A stretch of 64,000 nucleotides of DNA from assembly GCF_050586345.1 (NCBI RefSeq), contig NZ_JBOCEF010000005.1:62001-126000 (forward strand), in the 5' to 3' direction. The notes beneath the pieces are model-generated. The model saw only the letters and a list, made by a program, of their open reading frames with translations, was not told the DNA's origin and did no database searches. Below, in pieces: positions 16,203 to 23,968 of this stretch (its first letter is position 1; every line of letters begins with the position of its first letter). Source of the DNA: JBOCEF01 sp050586345 (GTDB taxonomy: Bacteria > Pseudomonadota > Alphaproteobacteria > Rhodobacterales > Rhodobacteraceae). A program made the translations under genes and the position numbers.

Positions 16203-17327
16203 TTGGCGCAGAGCCGACAGCCCGAAGACGGCGCCCTCCTGATGGAGGAGCGGGGCGCGCCCCAGGCGGGCGAGACCGTCCTTGAGTTTCCCGACAATCG
16301 CCTTCTCATCGACCTGTGCGGCCCCCACGACGCCCACCTGGTGATGATCGAGAAGGCCGCCGGCGCGGTCATCGTGCGCCGCGGCAACCAGCTCGTCCTG
16401 CATGGCGGGGCCGAGCCGCGCGGCCGTGCGTCCGACGCGCTCCAGGCCCTCTGGCGCCGCCTCAAGGAGGGCCGCGGGGTGGAGCCGGGGGACGTCGACG
16501 CCGCCCTGCGCTTCGGCGAGGCGCCGCCCGCCCCCGCGCCCGGCGCCGGCGGCGGCGGCCAGGCCGACCAGCTGGAGATGTTCGCGGGCGGCGCCCTCGC
16601 CATCCGCACCATCAAGAAGACGGTCGAGCCGCGCACGCCCCACCAGGCCGATTACGTGCGCCTGCTGTTCAAGCATGAACTGGTCTTCGGCCTCGGGCCC
16701 GCGGGCACCGGCAAGACCTATCTCGCCGTCGCCGCCGCGGTGTCGATGTTCCTTGAGGGCCGGGTCGACAAGATCATCCTCTCCCGCCCCGCCGTCGAGG
16801 CGGGCGAGCGCCTCGGCTTCCTGCCCGGCGACATGAAGGAGAAGGTCGATCCCTACATGCAGCCGCTCTACGATTCGCTGAACGCGCTGCTGCCGCCGCG
16901 CCAGGTGCAGCGGCACGTGGAGGAAGGGAAGATCGAGATCGCCCCCCTCGCCTTCATGCGCGGGCGCACCCTCTCCAACGCCTTCGTGGTGCTGGACGAG
17001 GCGCAGAACACCACCGAGATGCAGATGAAGATGTTCCTGACCCGCCTCGGGGAAGGATCGCGCATGGCGGTGACCGGCGACGTGAGCCAGATCGACCTGC
17101 CGCGCGGCGTGCCCTCGGGCCTCGTCGCCGCGGCGCGGATCCTCGACGGGGTGAAGGGCGTCGGCTTCGTGCGCTTCGCGGCCGAGGACGTGGTGCGCCA
17201 CCCGCTCGTCGCCCGGATCATCGAGGCCTATGACCGCGATGGCGGCCAGCCCGTCGGCGGCCCGCCGCCGCGCCGCGACCCGGCGTATCGGCGCGAGGCC
17301 CAGGGCGTCTCCGGCGAGGAGGCATGA
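16203..17327 (+). CDS. phoH: PhoH-family ATPase (YbeZ)
   Basis: This 374-residue protein has the PhoH core: Walker A GPAGTGKTYLAVAAAV, RPAVEAGERLGFLPGDMKEK, Walker B FVVLDEAQNTTEMQMKMF, and RMAVTGDVSQIDLP. An N-terminal KH-like region (LLIDLCGPHDAHLVMIEK) precedes it. The TTG at 16203 is chosen because AAGGAG lies six bases upstream; an internal ATG at 16242 lacks a site. Its stop overlaps the ybeY start by four bases (ATGA). The order ybeZ-ybeY-ybeX-lnt matches E. coli and points to a role in RNA metabolism and ribosome maturation. Confidence 0.93.
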   Translation: MAQSRQPEDGALLMEERGAPQAGETVLEFPDNRLLIDLCGPHDAHLVMIEKAAGAVIVRRGNQLVLHGGAEPRGRASDALQALWRRLKEGRGVEPGDVDAALRFGEAPPAPAPGAGGGGQADQLEMFAGGALAIRTIKKTVEPRTPHQADYVRLLFKHELVFGLGPAGTGKTYLAVAAAVSMFLEGRVDKIILSRPAVEAGERLGFLPGDMKEKVDPYMQPLYDSLNALLPPRQVQRHVEEGKIEIAPLAFMRGRTLSNAFVVLDEAQNTTEMQMKMFLTRLGEGSRMAVTGDVSQIDLPRGVPSGLVAAARILDGVKGVGFVRFAAEDVVRHPLVARIIEAYDRDGGQPVGGPPPRRDPAYRREAQGVSGEEA

Positions 17328-17929
17328 CCGCCGCGTCCCCCTCCGCGGGCCCTTCTGCGGCCCCTTCCGCGGCCGAACCGGAGCCCGAGCCTTCGGGCCC
17401 CGCCTGGCCGCGCATCGACCTCGCGCTCGAGGACCCGGACTGGGACGCGCTGCCGGACCCGGAGGGGCTGCTGGCCCGCGCCTGCGCCGCAGGGTTCGCC
17501 GCGGCGGGGCTGTCCGCGGAGGGCTGGTCGGTGTCGGTCCTGCTCGCCTCGGACGCCGAGATCGCGGCGCTGAACCTCGACCATCGCGGCAAGCCGGGGC
17601 CGACCAACGTGTTGTCCTGGCCCGCGCATGACCTCGCGCCCGAGGCCGAGGGCGACGCGCCCCCGGCCCCGCCGGACCCCGACCCGATGCCGGGCGAGGA
17701 GGCCGAGGAGATCGGCGATCTCGCCCTCGCCTTCGGAGTCTGCGCCGCCGAGGCGCGGACCGGGGGGCTGACGCTTGCGGATCACGTGACGCACCTTGCG
17801 CTGCATGGAACGCTGCATTGCCTCGGCTATGACCATATTTCCGACGCGGATGCGGAGTTGATGGAAGGGCTGGAATCCCGCGCCATGCTGGCGATGGGCC
17901 TGCGCGATCCCTATCTGCCCGTGGACTGA
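17324..17929 (+). CDS. ybeY: Endoribonuclease YbeY (16S rRNA maturation)
   Basis: This 201-residue metalloprotein carries the zinc motif HGTLHCLGYDH, preceded by LADHVTHLAL. It acts in 16S rRNA 3'-end processing and ribosome quality control. The domain core starts near SVLLASDAEIAALNLDHRGK and NVLSWP. The N-terminal 40 residues are Ala/Pro/Glu-rich and the loop near residues 110-125 is Pro/Asp-rich; both are expansions over the ~155-residue norm. Translation is coupled to phoH by the ATGA overlap. Confidence 0.93.
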   Translation: MTAASPSAGPSAAPSAAEPEPEPSGPAWPRIDLALEDPDWDALPDPEGLLARACAAGFAAAGLSAEGWSVSVLLASDAEIAALNLDHRGKPGPTNVLSWPAHDLAPEAEGDAPPAPPDPDPMPGEEAEEIGDLALAFGVCAAEARTGGLTLADHVTHLALHGTLHCLGYDHISDADAELMEGLESRAMLAMGLRDPYLPVD

Positions 17930-17954
17930 CCGCGCGGCGGCGATGATTTCAACG

Positions 17955-18034
17955 GCCGGGGATGGTCCCCGGCGGTCGGGGGGAACCCCGAAGGTCGGGG
18001 GAAACCCCGACGAGACGGTCGGGGGGAACCCCGA
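17955..18034 (+). repeat. Array of four hairpins, three with GNRA-type tetraloops
   Basis: Between ybeY and ybeX lie four consecutive hairpins. The first has an 8-bp stem (GCCGGGGA-TGG-TCCCCGGC, 17955-17973). It is followed by three repeats of TCGGGG-NNNN-CCCCGA with loops GGAA, GAAA and GGAA (17976-17991, 17995-18010, 18019-18034). The units are also direct repeats starting GGTCGGGGG. As RNA they would sit in the ybeX leader or the ybeY-ybeX spacer. Function is unknown. Confidence 0.7.
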
Positions 18035-18096
18035 CGAGGCGGTCCGGGAGGCGGGCCGCTGCAAGCGACTGAAAGGCACGAGACGGAACCTGGACC

Positions 18097-19092
18097 ATGG
18101 AGAGTGTGGGCGAGAACGGCGGCGGTGCGCCGGGAGGAGCCTCGGCGGCCGAGCCGGGGCAGAGTAGCGGCGCGGGCCCCGCGCCTGCCGCGCAGGCGCA
18201 GACCGCGGCCATGCGCGCCGCGCCCGAGGGCGGCGGCCATCGCGGATCGCTCTTCGGGCGGCTGTTCGGCTTCGGCCCGCATCCCGCCGCCCCGCCCGAG
18301 GAGCCGGGCGCCCCGGATCCCGAGCAGGCCGCCGCCGAGCAGGCCGCGGGCGAGCGCGAGATGCTCGTCAACGTGCGCAAGCTGCGCGACAAGCGGGTCT
18401 ATGACATCATGGTCCCGCGCGGCGACATCGCGGCGGTGGAGATCGAGGAGCCGCTGGAGGCCGTCCTCGACGTGTTCCGCGACACCCGCCACACCCGCCT
18501 GCCGGTCTATGTCGACACGCTCGACGACCCGCAGGGCTTCGTGCACCTCAAGGACGTCGCGCTGCATCACGGCTTCGGCGAGGGGAACGGCGAATTCGAC
18601 CTGCGCCGCTTCCTGCGCCCCGTCCTCTACGCCCCGCCCTCGATGCCGATCGGCGCGCTGTTGCAGAAGATGCAGCGCCAGCGCGTGCACATGGCGCTGG
18701 TGATCGACGAATATGGCGGCGTCGACGGGCTGCTGACCATCGAGGACCTGATCGAGCAGATCGTGGGCGAGATCGAGGACGAGCACGACGTGGCCGACGA
18801 GGCCCGGTTCCGGGAGCTCGCCCCCGGCGTGTTCGCCGCCGACGCGCGGGTCGAGCTCGAGGATTTCGAGGAAGCCGCGGGGGTGGACCTTCTGCCCGAC
18901 GGCCAGCACGAGGAGCTGGACACGCTCGGCGGGCTGGTCTTCGTGATGGCCGGGCGGGTGCCGGGCCGGGGCGAGGTGATCCAGCACGCTGACGGGCACG
19001 AGTTCGAGGTGATCGACGCCGATCCGCGCCGCATCAAGCGGCTGCGGGTGCGCCTGGCGGGCGCCTCGGCGATCCCGCGCGCGGCGGAGTAA
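18097..19092 (+). CDS. ybeX: CorC/HlyC-type CBS-domain protein (YbeX)
   Basis: This 331-residue cytoplasmic protein has two CBS domains (VYDIMVPRGDIAAVEIEEPL and HMALVIDEYGGVDGLLTIEDLIEQIVGEIEDEHD) and a C-terminal CorC/HlyC transporter-associated domain (LDTLGGLVFVMAGRVPGRGE). It has no membrane DUF21 domain, so it is the short YbeX form found between ybeY and lnt. YbeX has been linked to magnesium/cobalt homeostasis and ribosome metabolism. The first 65 residues are low-complexity Gly/Ala/Pro. The ATG has only a weak ribosome site. Confidence 0.92.
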   Translation: MESVGENGGGAPGGASAAEPGQSSGAGPAPAAQAQTAAMRAAPEGGGHRGSLFGRLFGFGPHPAAPPEEPGAPDPEQAAAEQAAGEREMLVNVRKLRDKRVYDIMVPRGDIAAVEIEEPLEAVLDVFRDTRHTRLPVYVDTLDDPQGFVHLKDVALHHGFGEGNGEFDLRRFLRPVLYAPPSMPIGALLQKMQRQRVHMALVIDEYGGVDGLLTIEDLIEQIVGEIEDEHDVADEARFRELAPGVFAADARVELEDFEEAAGVDLLPDGQHEELDTLGGLVFVMAGRVPGRGEVIQHADGHEFEVIDADPRRIKRLRVRLAGASAIPRAAE

Positions 19093-19586
19093 ACCGCCGC
19101 AATCCTGCGCCGCGGCCCGGGCCCTGGCCGGCGGCGGACCGCCGCCTGCTGCCGCGAACGGGGGCTCGTCCCCCTTGAGCGGCCGCACGCGCCCTCCGGC
19201 AGGGCGGCGCGCCGGGGCCGGAGACCGGCGGGACGGCCGGGCTCGGGGGGAGCAAGCCCCCCGCTCGCCCGGCCGCGCGCAGCCCCGCCTGCGCCGGGCC
19301 GCGCGGGGCGCGCGACGTCCGGGCCGGGCGCGCCGGGGCAGGGGCGCCGTCCCGCGCGCCCGCGGCGATCCAGGCCGCCCGCCGCGCAGTCCCGGCGTCC
19401 TCTCGCCGCTCTCCTCCCGCCCCCCCGCGCGCATCCGTCCCACGTTCCCGCCGACGCCTCGCGCCGGTTTGAGGGGGCGCCCCGCGCGGCGGCGCCCTAT
19501 GCTGCGCCCCGCGCTGGACCGTGCCCGGCCGCGCGTCCGCCGCACGCTTCCACCCTCCGCCCCCAATCGCCCGAGCCGCCTGCCGC
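19093..19586. other. 494-base intergenic region between ybeX and lnt
   Basis: Apart from the REP-like pair at 19151-19275, the stretch is G+C-rich sequence with many short inverted repeats and no convincing coding region. Open frames here lack ribosome sites and are typical of high-GC non-coding DNA. No clear lnt promoter was seen. Confidence 0.5.
19151..19275. repeat. REP-like palindromic repeat pair (copy A)
   Basis: A plus-oriented unit (19151-19185; GCCGCGAACGGGGGCTCGTC then CCCCTTGAGCGGCCG, G5/C5 hairpin) and an inverted unit (19235-19275, hairpin GGGGGG-AGCAAG-CCCCCC) face each other across about 50 bases. The reverse complement of the second unit reads GCGAGCGGGGGGCTTGCTCC, clearly the same family. 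The flanks share CCGCCTGC-GCCGCGAACGG with the copy at 23739. The arrangement resembles paired REP elements. Confidence 0.75.
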
Positions 19587-21182
19587 ATGTCCTTCTCCTC
19601 CCTGCTCCCCGCCCTCGGCTTCACCGCCGAAGGCGCCGTCCCTCCCCGCCGCGCGGGCCTGCGCCGGGCCGCCGCCGCGGTGCTGCTCGGCGTCCTGCTG
19701 ACCGCCGCGCAGCCGCCCTACGGGCTGTGGCCCGCGGCCCTGCTGGGCTGGGGCCTCGCCGCGCTGCTCTGGGCCGAGGCGGCGGCGCGCGGGCCGCTTG
19801 CCGCCTTCTTCGCGGGCTGGGCGCTGGGGACCGGCGCGTTCCTGTCGGGCCTGTGGTGGATCGGCGAGGCGTTCTTCGTCGACGCCGCCCGCCATGGCTG
19901 GATGGCGCCCTTCGCCATCGCGGGGCTCGGGGCCGGGCTGGGCCTGTTCTGGGGCCTCGCCTTCGCCGCCGCCGCGCGGCTGGCGCGCCCCGGCGCCGCC
20001 CCCGCCGCCCCGTCCGGCCTGCCCGCGGCGCTCCTCTTCGCCGGGGCGATGGCGGCGGTGGAATACGCCCGCACCCATGTCCTCACCGGCTTTCCCTGGG
20101 GCCTTCCGGCCTATGCCCTGTCCCAGACCCCCGTTGCGCAGGCCGCCTCCTTCCTCGGCCCGCACGGGCTGGGCCTCGCGCTGATCCTCGGGCCCGCCGC
20201 CGCCGCCCTTGTCCGCCGCCGCCCCCCGCGCCTCGCCGCCGCCGCCCTCTCCCTCGCCGCCCTCGCCGCGGCCTGGAGCTGGGGCGCGGGGCGCGAGGCC
20301 GCCGCGCCCGCGCCCGGCCTTGAGGCGCCGGTCCTGCGCCTCGTGCAGCCCAACGCGACGCAGGCCGACAAGTGGCGCCCCGAGCTCGCCGCCATGTGGT
20401 TCGACCGCCTGCTGGCCCTCAGCGCCGCGCCGGAGGGGGACTCCGTCCCCGACCTGGTGATCTGGCCCGAGACCGCGGGTCCCTGGCTGCTGAAGCGCGA
20501 GCCGGAGGTGCGCGCGCGCATCGCCGAAGCCGCCGGGGGGGCGCCGGTCCTCCTCGGCGTGCGCCGGGTCGGCGTGGACGCGCGCGGCACGGGCGAGTGG
20601 CGCAACGCCGTGCAGGCGCTCTCCCCCGCGGGCGAGATCATCGCGAGCTATGACAAGCACCACCTGGTGCCCTTCGGCGAATACGTCCCCCTCGGCTCGG
20701 TCATGCACCGGATCGGCCTCGGGGCCTTCGTCGGGGCCTCCTTCGGCTCCGGCCCCGGCCCGGCGGCGCTGGACCTGCCGGGGCTGCCGCGCGCCCAGCC
20801 CCAGATCTGCTACGAGACGATCTTCCCGCACGAGGTGCTGCGCGGCGCCGCCCGCCCGGCCTGGATCGTGCAGGTGACCAACGACGCCTGGTTCGGCGCC
20901 TCGGCCGGGCCGTGGCAGCATTTCCACCAGGCCCGGATGCGGGCGATCGAGCAGGGGCTGCCCGTCGTGCGCGCCGCCAATACCGGCATCTCGGCGGTGA
21001 TCGACGCGCGCGGGCGCACGCTGGCGGCCCTGCCGCTGAACGAGGCGGGCGCGCTGCAGGCCGCGCTGCCGCCCGCCGACCCGCCGACGCCTTACGCCCG
21101 GACCGGCGACTGGCCCGCCATCGCCGCGATCCTCGCCTGCCTCGCCCTTGGCGCCGCAACCCGGTTCTTGTACAGATCGTGA
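19587..21182 (+). CDS. lnt: Apolipoprotein N-acyltransferase
   Basis: This 531-residue inner-membrane enzyme adds the third acyl chain to lipoproteins. The N-terminal half has about six membrane helices; the C-terminal half is a nitrilase-like domain. The catalytic triad is visible as E295 (VIWPETAGPW), K357 (SYDKHHLVPFGEYVP) and C408 (PQICYETIFPHEV), matching E267-K335-C387 of E. coli. The ATG at 19587 (MSFSSLLPALG) is used rather than the GTG at 19521; neither has a strong site. A last hydrophobic segment (WPAIAAILACLALG) closes the protein. Pal at 59045 would be one substrate. Confidence 0.95.
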   Translation: MSFSSLLPALGFTAEGAVPPRRAGLRRAAAAVLLGVLLTAAQPPYGLWPAALLGWGLAALLWAEAAARGPLAAFFAGWALGTGAFLSGLWWIGEAFFVDAARHGWMAPFAIAGLGAGLGLFWGLAFAAAARLARPGAAPAAPSGLPAALLFAGAMAAVEYARTHVLTGFPWGLPAYALSQTPVAQAASFLGPHGLGLALILGPAAAALVRRRPPRLAAAALSLAALAAAWSWGAGREAAAPAPGLEAPVLRLVQPNATQADKWRPELAAMWFDRLLALSAAPEGDSVPDLVIWPETAGPWLLKREPEVRARIAEAAGGAPVLLGVRRVGVDARGTGEWRNAVQALSPAGEIIASYDKHHLVPFGEYVPLGSVMHRIGLGAFVGASFGSGPGPAALDLPGLPRAQPQICYETIFPHEVLRGAARPAWIVQVTNDAWFGASAGPWQHFHQARMRAIEQGLPVVRAANTGISAVIDARGRTLAALPLNEAGALQAALPPADPPTPYARTGDWPAIAAILACLALGAATRFLYRS

Positions 21183-21262
21183 ATACACAGGCGGCGGCGA
21201 TGCATCGGCGCGACGGTCCGGCGCGGTTCGTCCCCCGGCGGCGTCCCCGCCCCGGGCGCAGC

Positions 21263-21291
21263 TTGACGCGCTTTCCCCCGCTCGCCTAGGA
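21263..21291 (+). promoter_or_regulatory. Putative metK promoter
   Basis: TTGACG at 21263-21268 and CTAGGA at 21286-21291 are spaced by 17 bases, 87 bases before the metK start. The -35 box is good and the -10 box weak. A GGGGGCC-TTCC-type hairpin follows in the leader. Confidence 0.4.
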
Positions 21292-21377
21292 GGGGGCCTT
21301 CCGCCCCCGGCCTCCCCCGGACCGGGGCGTCTTCCGGTTCGCCCTTCACGGGGCTCGAGTACGAGGAAACAACGCAC

Positions 21378-22544
21378 GTGGCCCGTCAGAACTACGTCTT
21401 CACCTCCGAATCCGTCTCCGAAGGTCATCCCGACAAGGTCTGCGACCGGATCTCGGACGCGATCCTCGACGCCTACCTCGCCGAGGAGCCCTACGCCCGC
21501 GTCGCCGCCGAGACCCTCGCCACCACCAACCGCGTCGTGATCGGCGGCGAGGTGCGCGGCCCCCACTCGGTGCTGCAGCGCGTGGACGAGATCGTGCGCG
21601 ATTGCGTCAAGGACATCGGCTACGACCAGGCGGGCTTCTCCTGGCGCAACGTCGCCATCGACTGCCACCTGCACGAACAGTCGGCCGATATCGCCCAGGG
21701 CGTGGACGCGGCCGGCGAGAAGGACGAGGGCGCGGGCGACCAGGGCATCATGTTCGGCTTCGCGGTCGACGAGACCCCGGACCTGATGCCCGCCCCGATC
21801 TATTACGCGCACAAGATGCTCAAGCGCCTGGCCGAGGTCCGCAAGTCGGGCGAGGCCGCGCAGCTCGGCCCGGACGCCAAGTCCCAGCTTTCCGTGCGAT
21901 ACGAGAACGGCAAGCCCGTGGGCGTGACCTCGCTGGTGCTGTCGACCCAGCATATCGACGACAAGATGTCCTCCGCCGACGTGCGCGACCTCGTGGAGCC
22001 TTACATCCGCGAGGTGATCCCGCAGGGCTGGCTGACCGACGAGACCGAGTGGCACGTGAACCCCACCGGCAAGTTCGTCATCGGCGGGCCGGACGGCGAC
22101 GCGGGCCTGACGGGGCGCAAGATCATCGTCGACACCTATGGCGGCGCGGCCCCGCATGGCGGCGGCGCGTTCTCGGGCAAGGATCCGACCAAGGTCGACC
22201 GCTCGGCCGCCTATGCCGCGCGCTACCTGGCCAAGAACGTCGTCGCGGCGGGCCTGGCGAAGAAATGCGTGCTGCAGCTGTCCTACGCCATCGGCGTCTC
22301 GAAGCCGCTGTCGATCTATGTCGACACCTTCGGCACCGGCACCGTGGATGAAGCGGCCATCGAGGCGGCGGCGGCCAAGGTCATGGACCTGACCCCGCGC
22401 GGCATCCGCGAGCATCTCGGCATGAACCGCCCGATCTACCAGCGCACCGCCGCCTACGGGCATTTCGGCCGTGCGCCCGAGGCGGACGGCGGCTTCTCGT
22501 GGGAGAAGACGGACCTCGTCGACGCCTTCAAGGCCGCGGTCTGA
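21378..22544 (+). CDS. metK: S-adenosylmethionine synthetase
   Basis: This 388-residue enzyme makes SAM from methionine and ATP. The signatures GHPDKVCDRISDAILDAYL, GAGDQGIMFGFA (P-loop-like region) and DAGLTGRKIIVDTYGGAAP are intact, and the C-terminus AYGHFGR is typical. The start is GTG, with ACGAGGAAAC upstream. The 195-base leader was searched for the SAM/SAH riboswitch often found upstream of metK in Rhodobacterales, and the consensus was not seen. Length is normal. Confidence 0.97.
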   Translation: MARQNYVFTSESVSEGHPDKVCDRISDAILDAYLAEEPYARVAAETLATTNRVVIGGEVRGPHSVLQRVDEIVRDCVKDIGYDQAGFSWRNVAIDCHLHEQSADIAQGVDAAGEKDEGAGDQGIMFGFAVDETPDLMPAPIYYAHKMLKRLAEVRKSGEAAQLGPDAKSQLSVRYENGKPVGVTSLVLSTQHIDDKMSSADVRDLVEPYIREVIPQGWLTDETEWHVNPTGKFVIGGPDGDAGLTGRKIIVDTYGGAAPHGGGAFSGKDPTKVDRSAAYAARYLAKNVVAAGLAKKCVLQLSYAIGVSKPLSIYVDTFGTGTVDEAAIEAAAAKVMDLTPRGIREHLGMNRPIYQRTAAYGHFGRAPEADGGFSWEKTDLVDAFKAAV

Positions 22545-22552
22545 TCCGGGCG

Positions 22553-22653
22553 GGGGCGCCCCGGTTGCGCCCGGCCTTCGGCCGACGGCGCCCGGGCGAC
22601 GTGGGGGGGCCGACGCATTGCGTCGGCGGGGCTAGCCCCTTCCTCCCCCCCAC
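22553..22653 (+). ncRNA. Candidate structured RNA: hairpin plus three-way junction after metK
   Basis: Immediately after metK, CGGCC-TTC-GGCCG forms a small hairpin. Then a perfect 9-bp outer stem GTGGGGGGG/CCCCCCCAC (22601-22609 with 22645-22653) encloses two arms: CCGACGC-ATT-GCGTCGG (22610-22626) and GGGG-CTAG-CCCC (22628-22639). No protein-coding potential is seen. Whether this is a transcribed RNA element, a termination structure or only GC-rich folding is unknown. Confidence 0.4.
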
Positions 22654-22807
22654 ACCCCCCCATCCCATGACTCTCGAGGTCGGCGCGCCGGGAAACCGGC
22701 GCGTCGACCTCGTTCCGGGGGCGCCCGGCTTGCATCCTTCCCCCGAGAAGTGACAAAAGCCCCCTGGCGGCCCGCGCCCGGCCCAAGCAGCTCAGAGGAC
22801 ACGGCGG

Positions 22808-23635
22808 ATGACCAGCGACGACGCGAAACCGACCGGCGCTCTTGCGCCCTCCGGCGCGGGCGCCCCCGCGCCCTCCACCGCGCTGCCCGACGCGGCGCCC
22901 GGAGAGGCCCCCGGCGGCGGGCCCGAGCGCGAGGACGGCGCCCCCTGGCGCAACTTCCACGGCCGCCGTCACGGCAAGACCCTGCGCAAGGGCCAGGTCG
23001 AGCACCTGGAGACCACGCTGGCCGAGGTCGCCGTGCCGAACGTCACCTGGGCCGACAACCCCGAGCGCAAGCAGATCGACCCGGCGGCCATGTTCAAGAC
23101 CCCCCCGCGGGAGATCTGGCTCGAGGTCGGCTTCGGCGGCGGCGAGCACATGCTGGGCGTGGGCGAGGCGAACCCGGATGTCGGCGTGATCGGCTGCGAG
23201 CCCTTCATCAACGGCGTCGCCATGCTGCTCTCGCACATGACCGACCGGGGGATCGAGAACGTGCGCGTCCATGCCGGGGACGCGCGCGACCTGATGGACG
23301 TGCTGCCCGCGGGCTCGATGGACCGGGCGTTCCTGCTGTACCCCGACCCCTGGCCCAAGACCCGCCACCACAAGCGGCGCTTCATGAACCCGGACAATCT
23401 CGACCAGCTGGCGACCGTCCTGCGGCCGGGGGCCGAGCTGCGGGTGGCGACGGACATCCCCGACTATGCGCGCCACTCGCTGGCCGCCGCCTTCGATCAC
23501 CCGGCGTTCGAGTGGCTGGCCGAGCGGCCGGGCGACTGGAATGAGCCCTGGGAGGGCTGGGTGCGCACGCGCTACGAGGCGAAGGCCCTGCGCGAGGGGC
23601 GCACGCCCTGCTACCTGCGCTTCCGCCGGAAGTAA
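22808..23635 (+). CDS. trmB: tRNA (guanine-N7-)-methyltransferase TrmB
   Basis: This 275-residue SAM-dependent enzyme methylates G46 of tRNAs. It has the SAM motif EVGFGGGEHMLGVGEANPD, the acidic loop GCEPFINGVA, and the TrmB signature PDPWPKTRHHKRRFMNPD. The first ~40 residues are a disordered Ala/Pro/Gly extension. The ATG follows GAGGACACGGCGG. The position next to metK, which supplies its methyl donor, is common in this order. A terminator follows 19 bases after the stop. Confidence 0.95.
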   Translation: MTSDDAKPTGALAPSGAGAPAPSTALPDAAPGEAPGGGPEREDGAPWRNFHGRRHGKTLRKGQVEHLETTLAEVAVPNVTWADNPERKQIDPAAMFKTPPREIWLEVGFGGGEHMLGVGEANPDVGVIGCEPFINGVAMLLSHMTDRGIENVRVHAGDARDLMDVLPAGSMDRAFLLYPDPWPKTRHHKRRFMNPDNLDQLATVLRPGAELRVATDIPDYARHSLAAAFDHPAFEWLAERPGDWNEPWEGWVRTRYEAKALREGRTPCYLRFRRK

Positions 23636-23653
23636 GCGCGTGGCGCTTGATGA

Positions 23654-23692
23654 CGAAGGGGCGGCGCCGCCTGGCGCCGCCCCTTCGCGTTT
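23654..23692 (+). terminator. Terminator after trmB
   Basis: CGAAGGGGCGGCGCC pairs with GGCGCCGCCCCTTCG around GCCT and is followed by CGTTTCGG. It belongs to a recurring class in this window, in which the stem is followed by TTCGCGTTT rather than a pure T run. Confidence 0.85.
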
Positions 23693-23738
23693 CGGTGGAA
23701 CGGTCCCGCACGCGCCCGGCGGCGTCCCGCCGCCTGCG

Positions 23739-23900
23739 GCCGCGAACGGGGGGCTTGTCCCCCCTGAGCGGCCGCATCCTCCCCACGTCCGGGCAGGCGC
23801 GCGGGCCGGTGCCGGGGTCGGGGCCGGGGCGGGGCGTCCGGCGGGCGGAGCGGCCGGGCTCGGGGAGGCGCAAGGCCCCCCGCTCGCCCGCCCGCGCGCG
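23739..23900. repeat. REP-like palindromic repeat pair (copy B)
   Basis: Unit 1 (23739-23775) contains GCGAACGGGGGGCTTGTCCC and CCCTGAGCGGCCGC, with a perfect 6-bp hairpin at 23748-23764. Unit 2 (23851-23900) is a diverged inverted copy with GGCCGGGCTCGGGGAGGCGC and ends CCGCTCGCCCG, as in copy A. The pair sits between the trmB terminator and the convergent DUF4139 gene; the remainder of 23693-23968 shows no gene. Confidence 0.75.
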
Positions 23901-23968
23901 GCCCGGCGCTGCCCCCCCGGCGCCGACGCCCGGCGGCGGGGGCGCGCCCGCGGCGGGCCCCTGCGGCC

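Noticed and set aside
21183..21377. SAM/SAH riboswitch upstream of metK
   Set aside because: The consensus loop and pseudoknot sequence could not be found by eye; only generic GC hairpins are present.
19497..22463. 988-codon open frame on the minus strand opposite lnt and metK
   Set aside because: It is a shadow of two clear genes in high-GC DNA; the translation is Arg/Gly/Ala/His-rich without domains.
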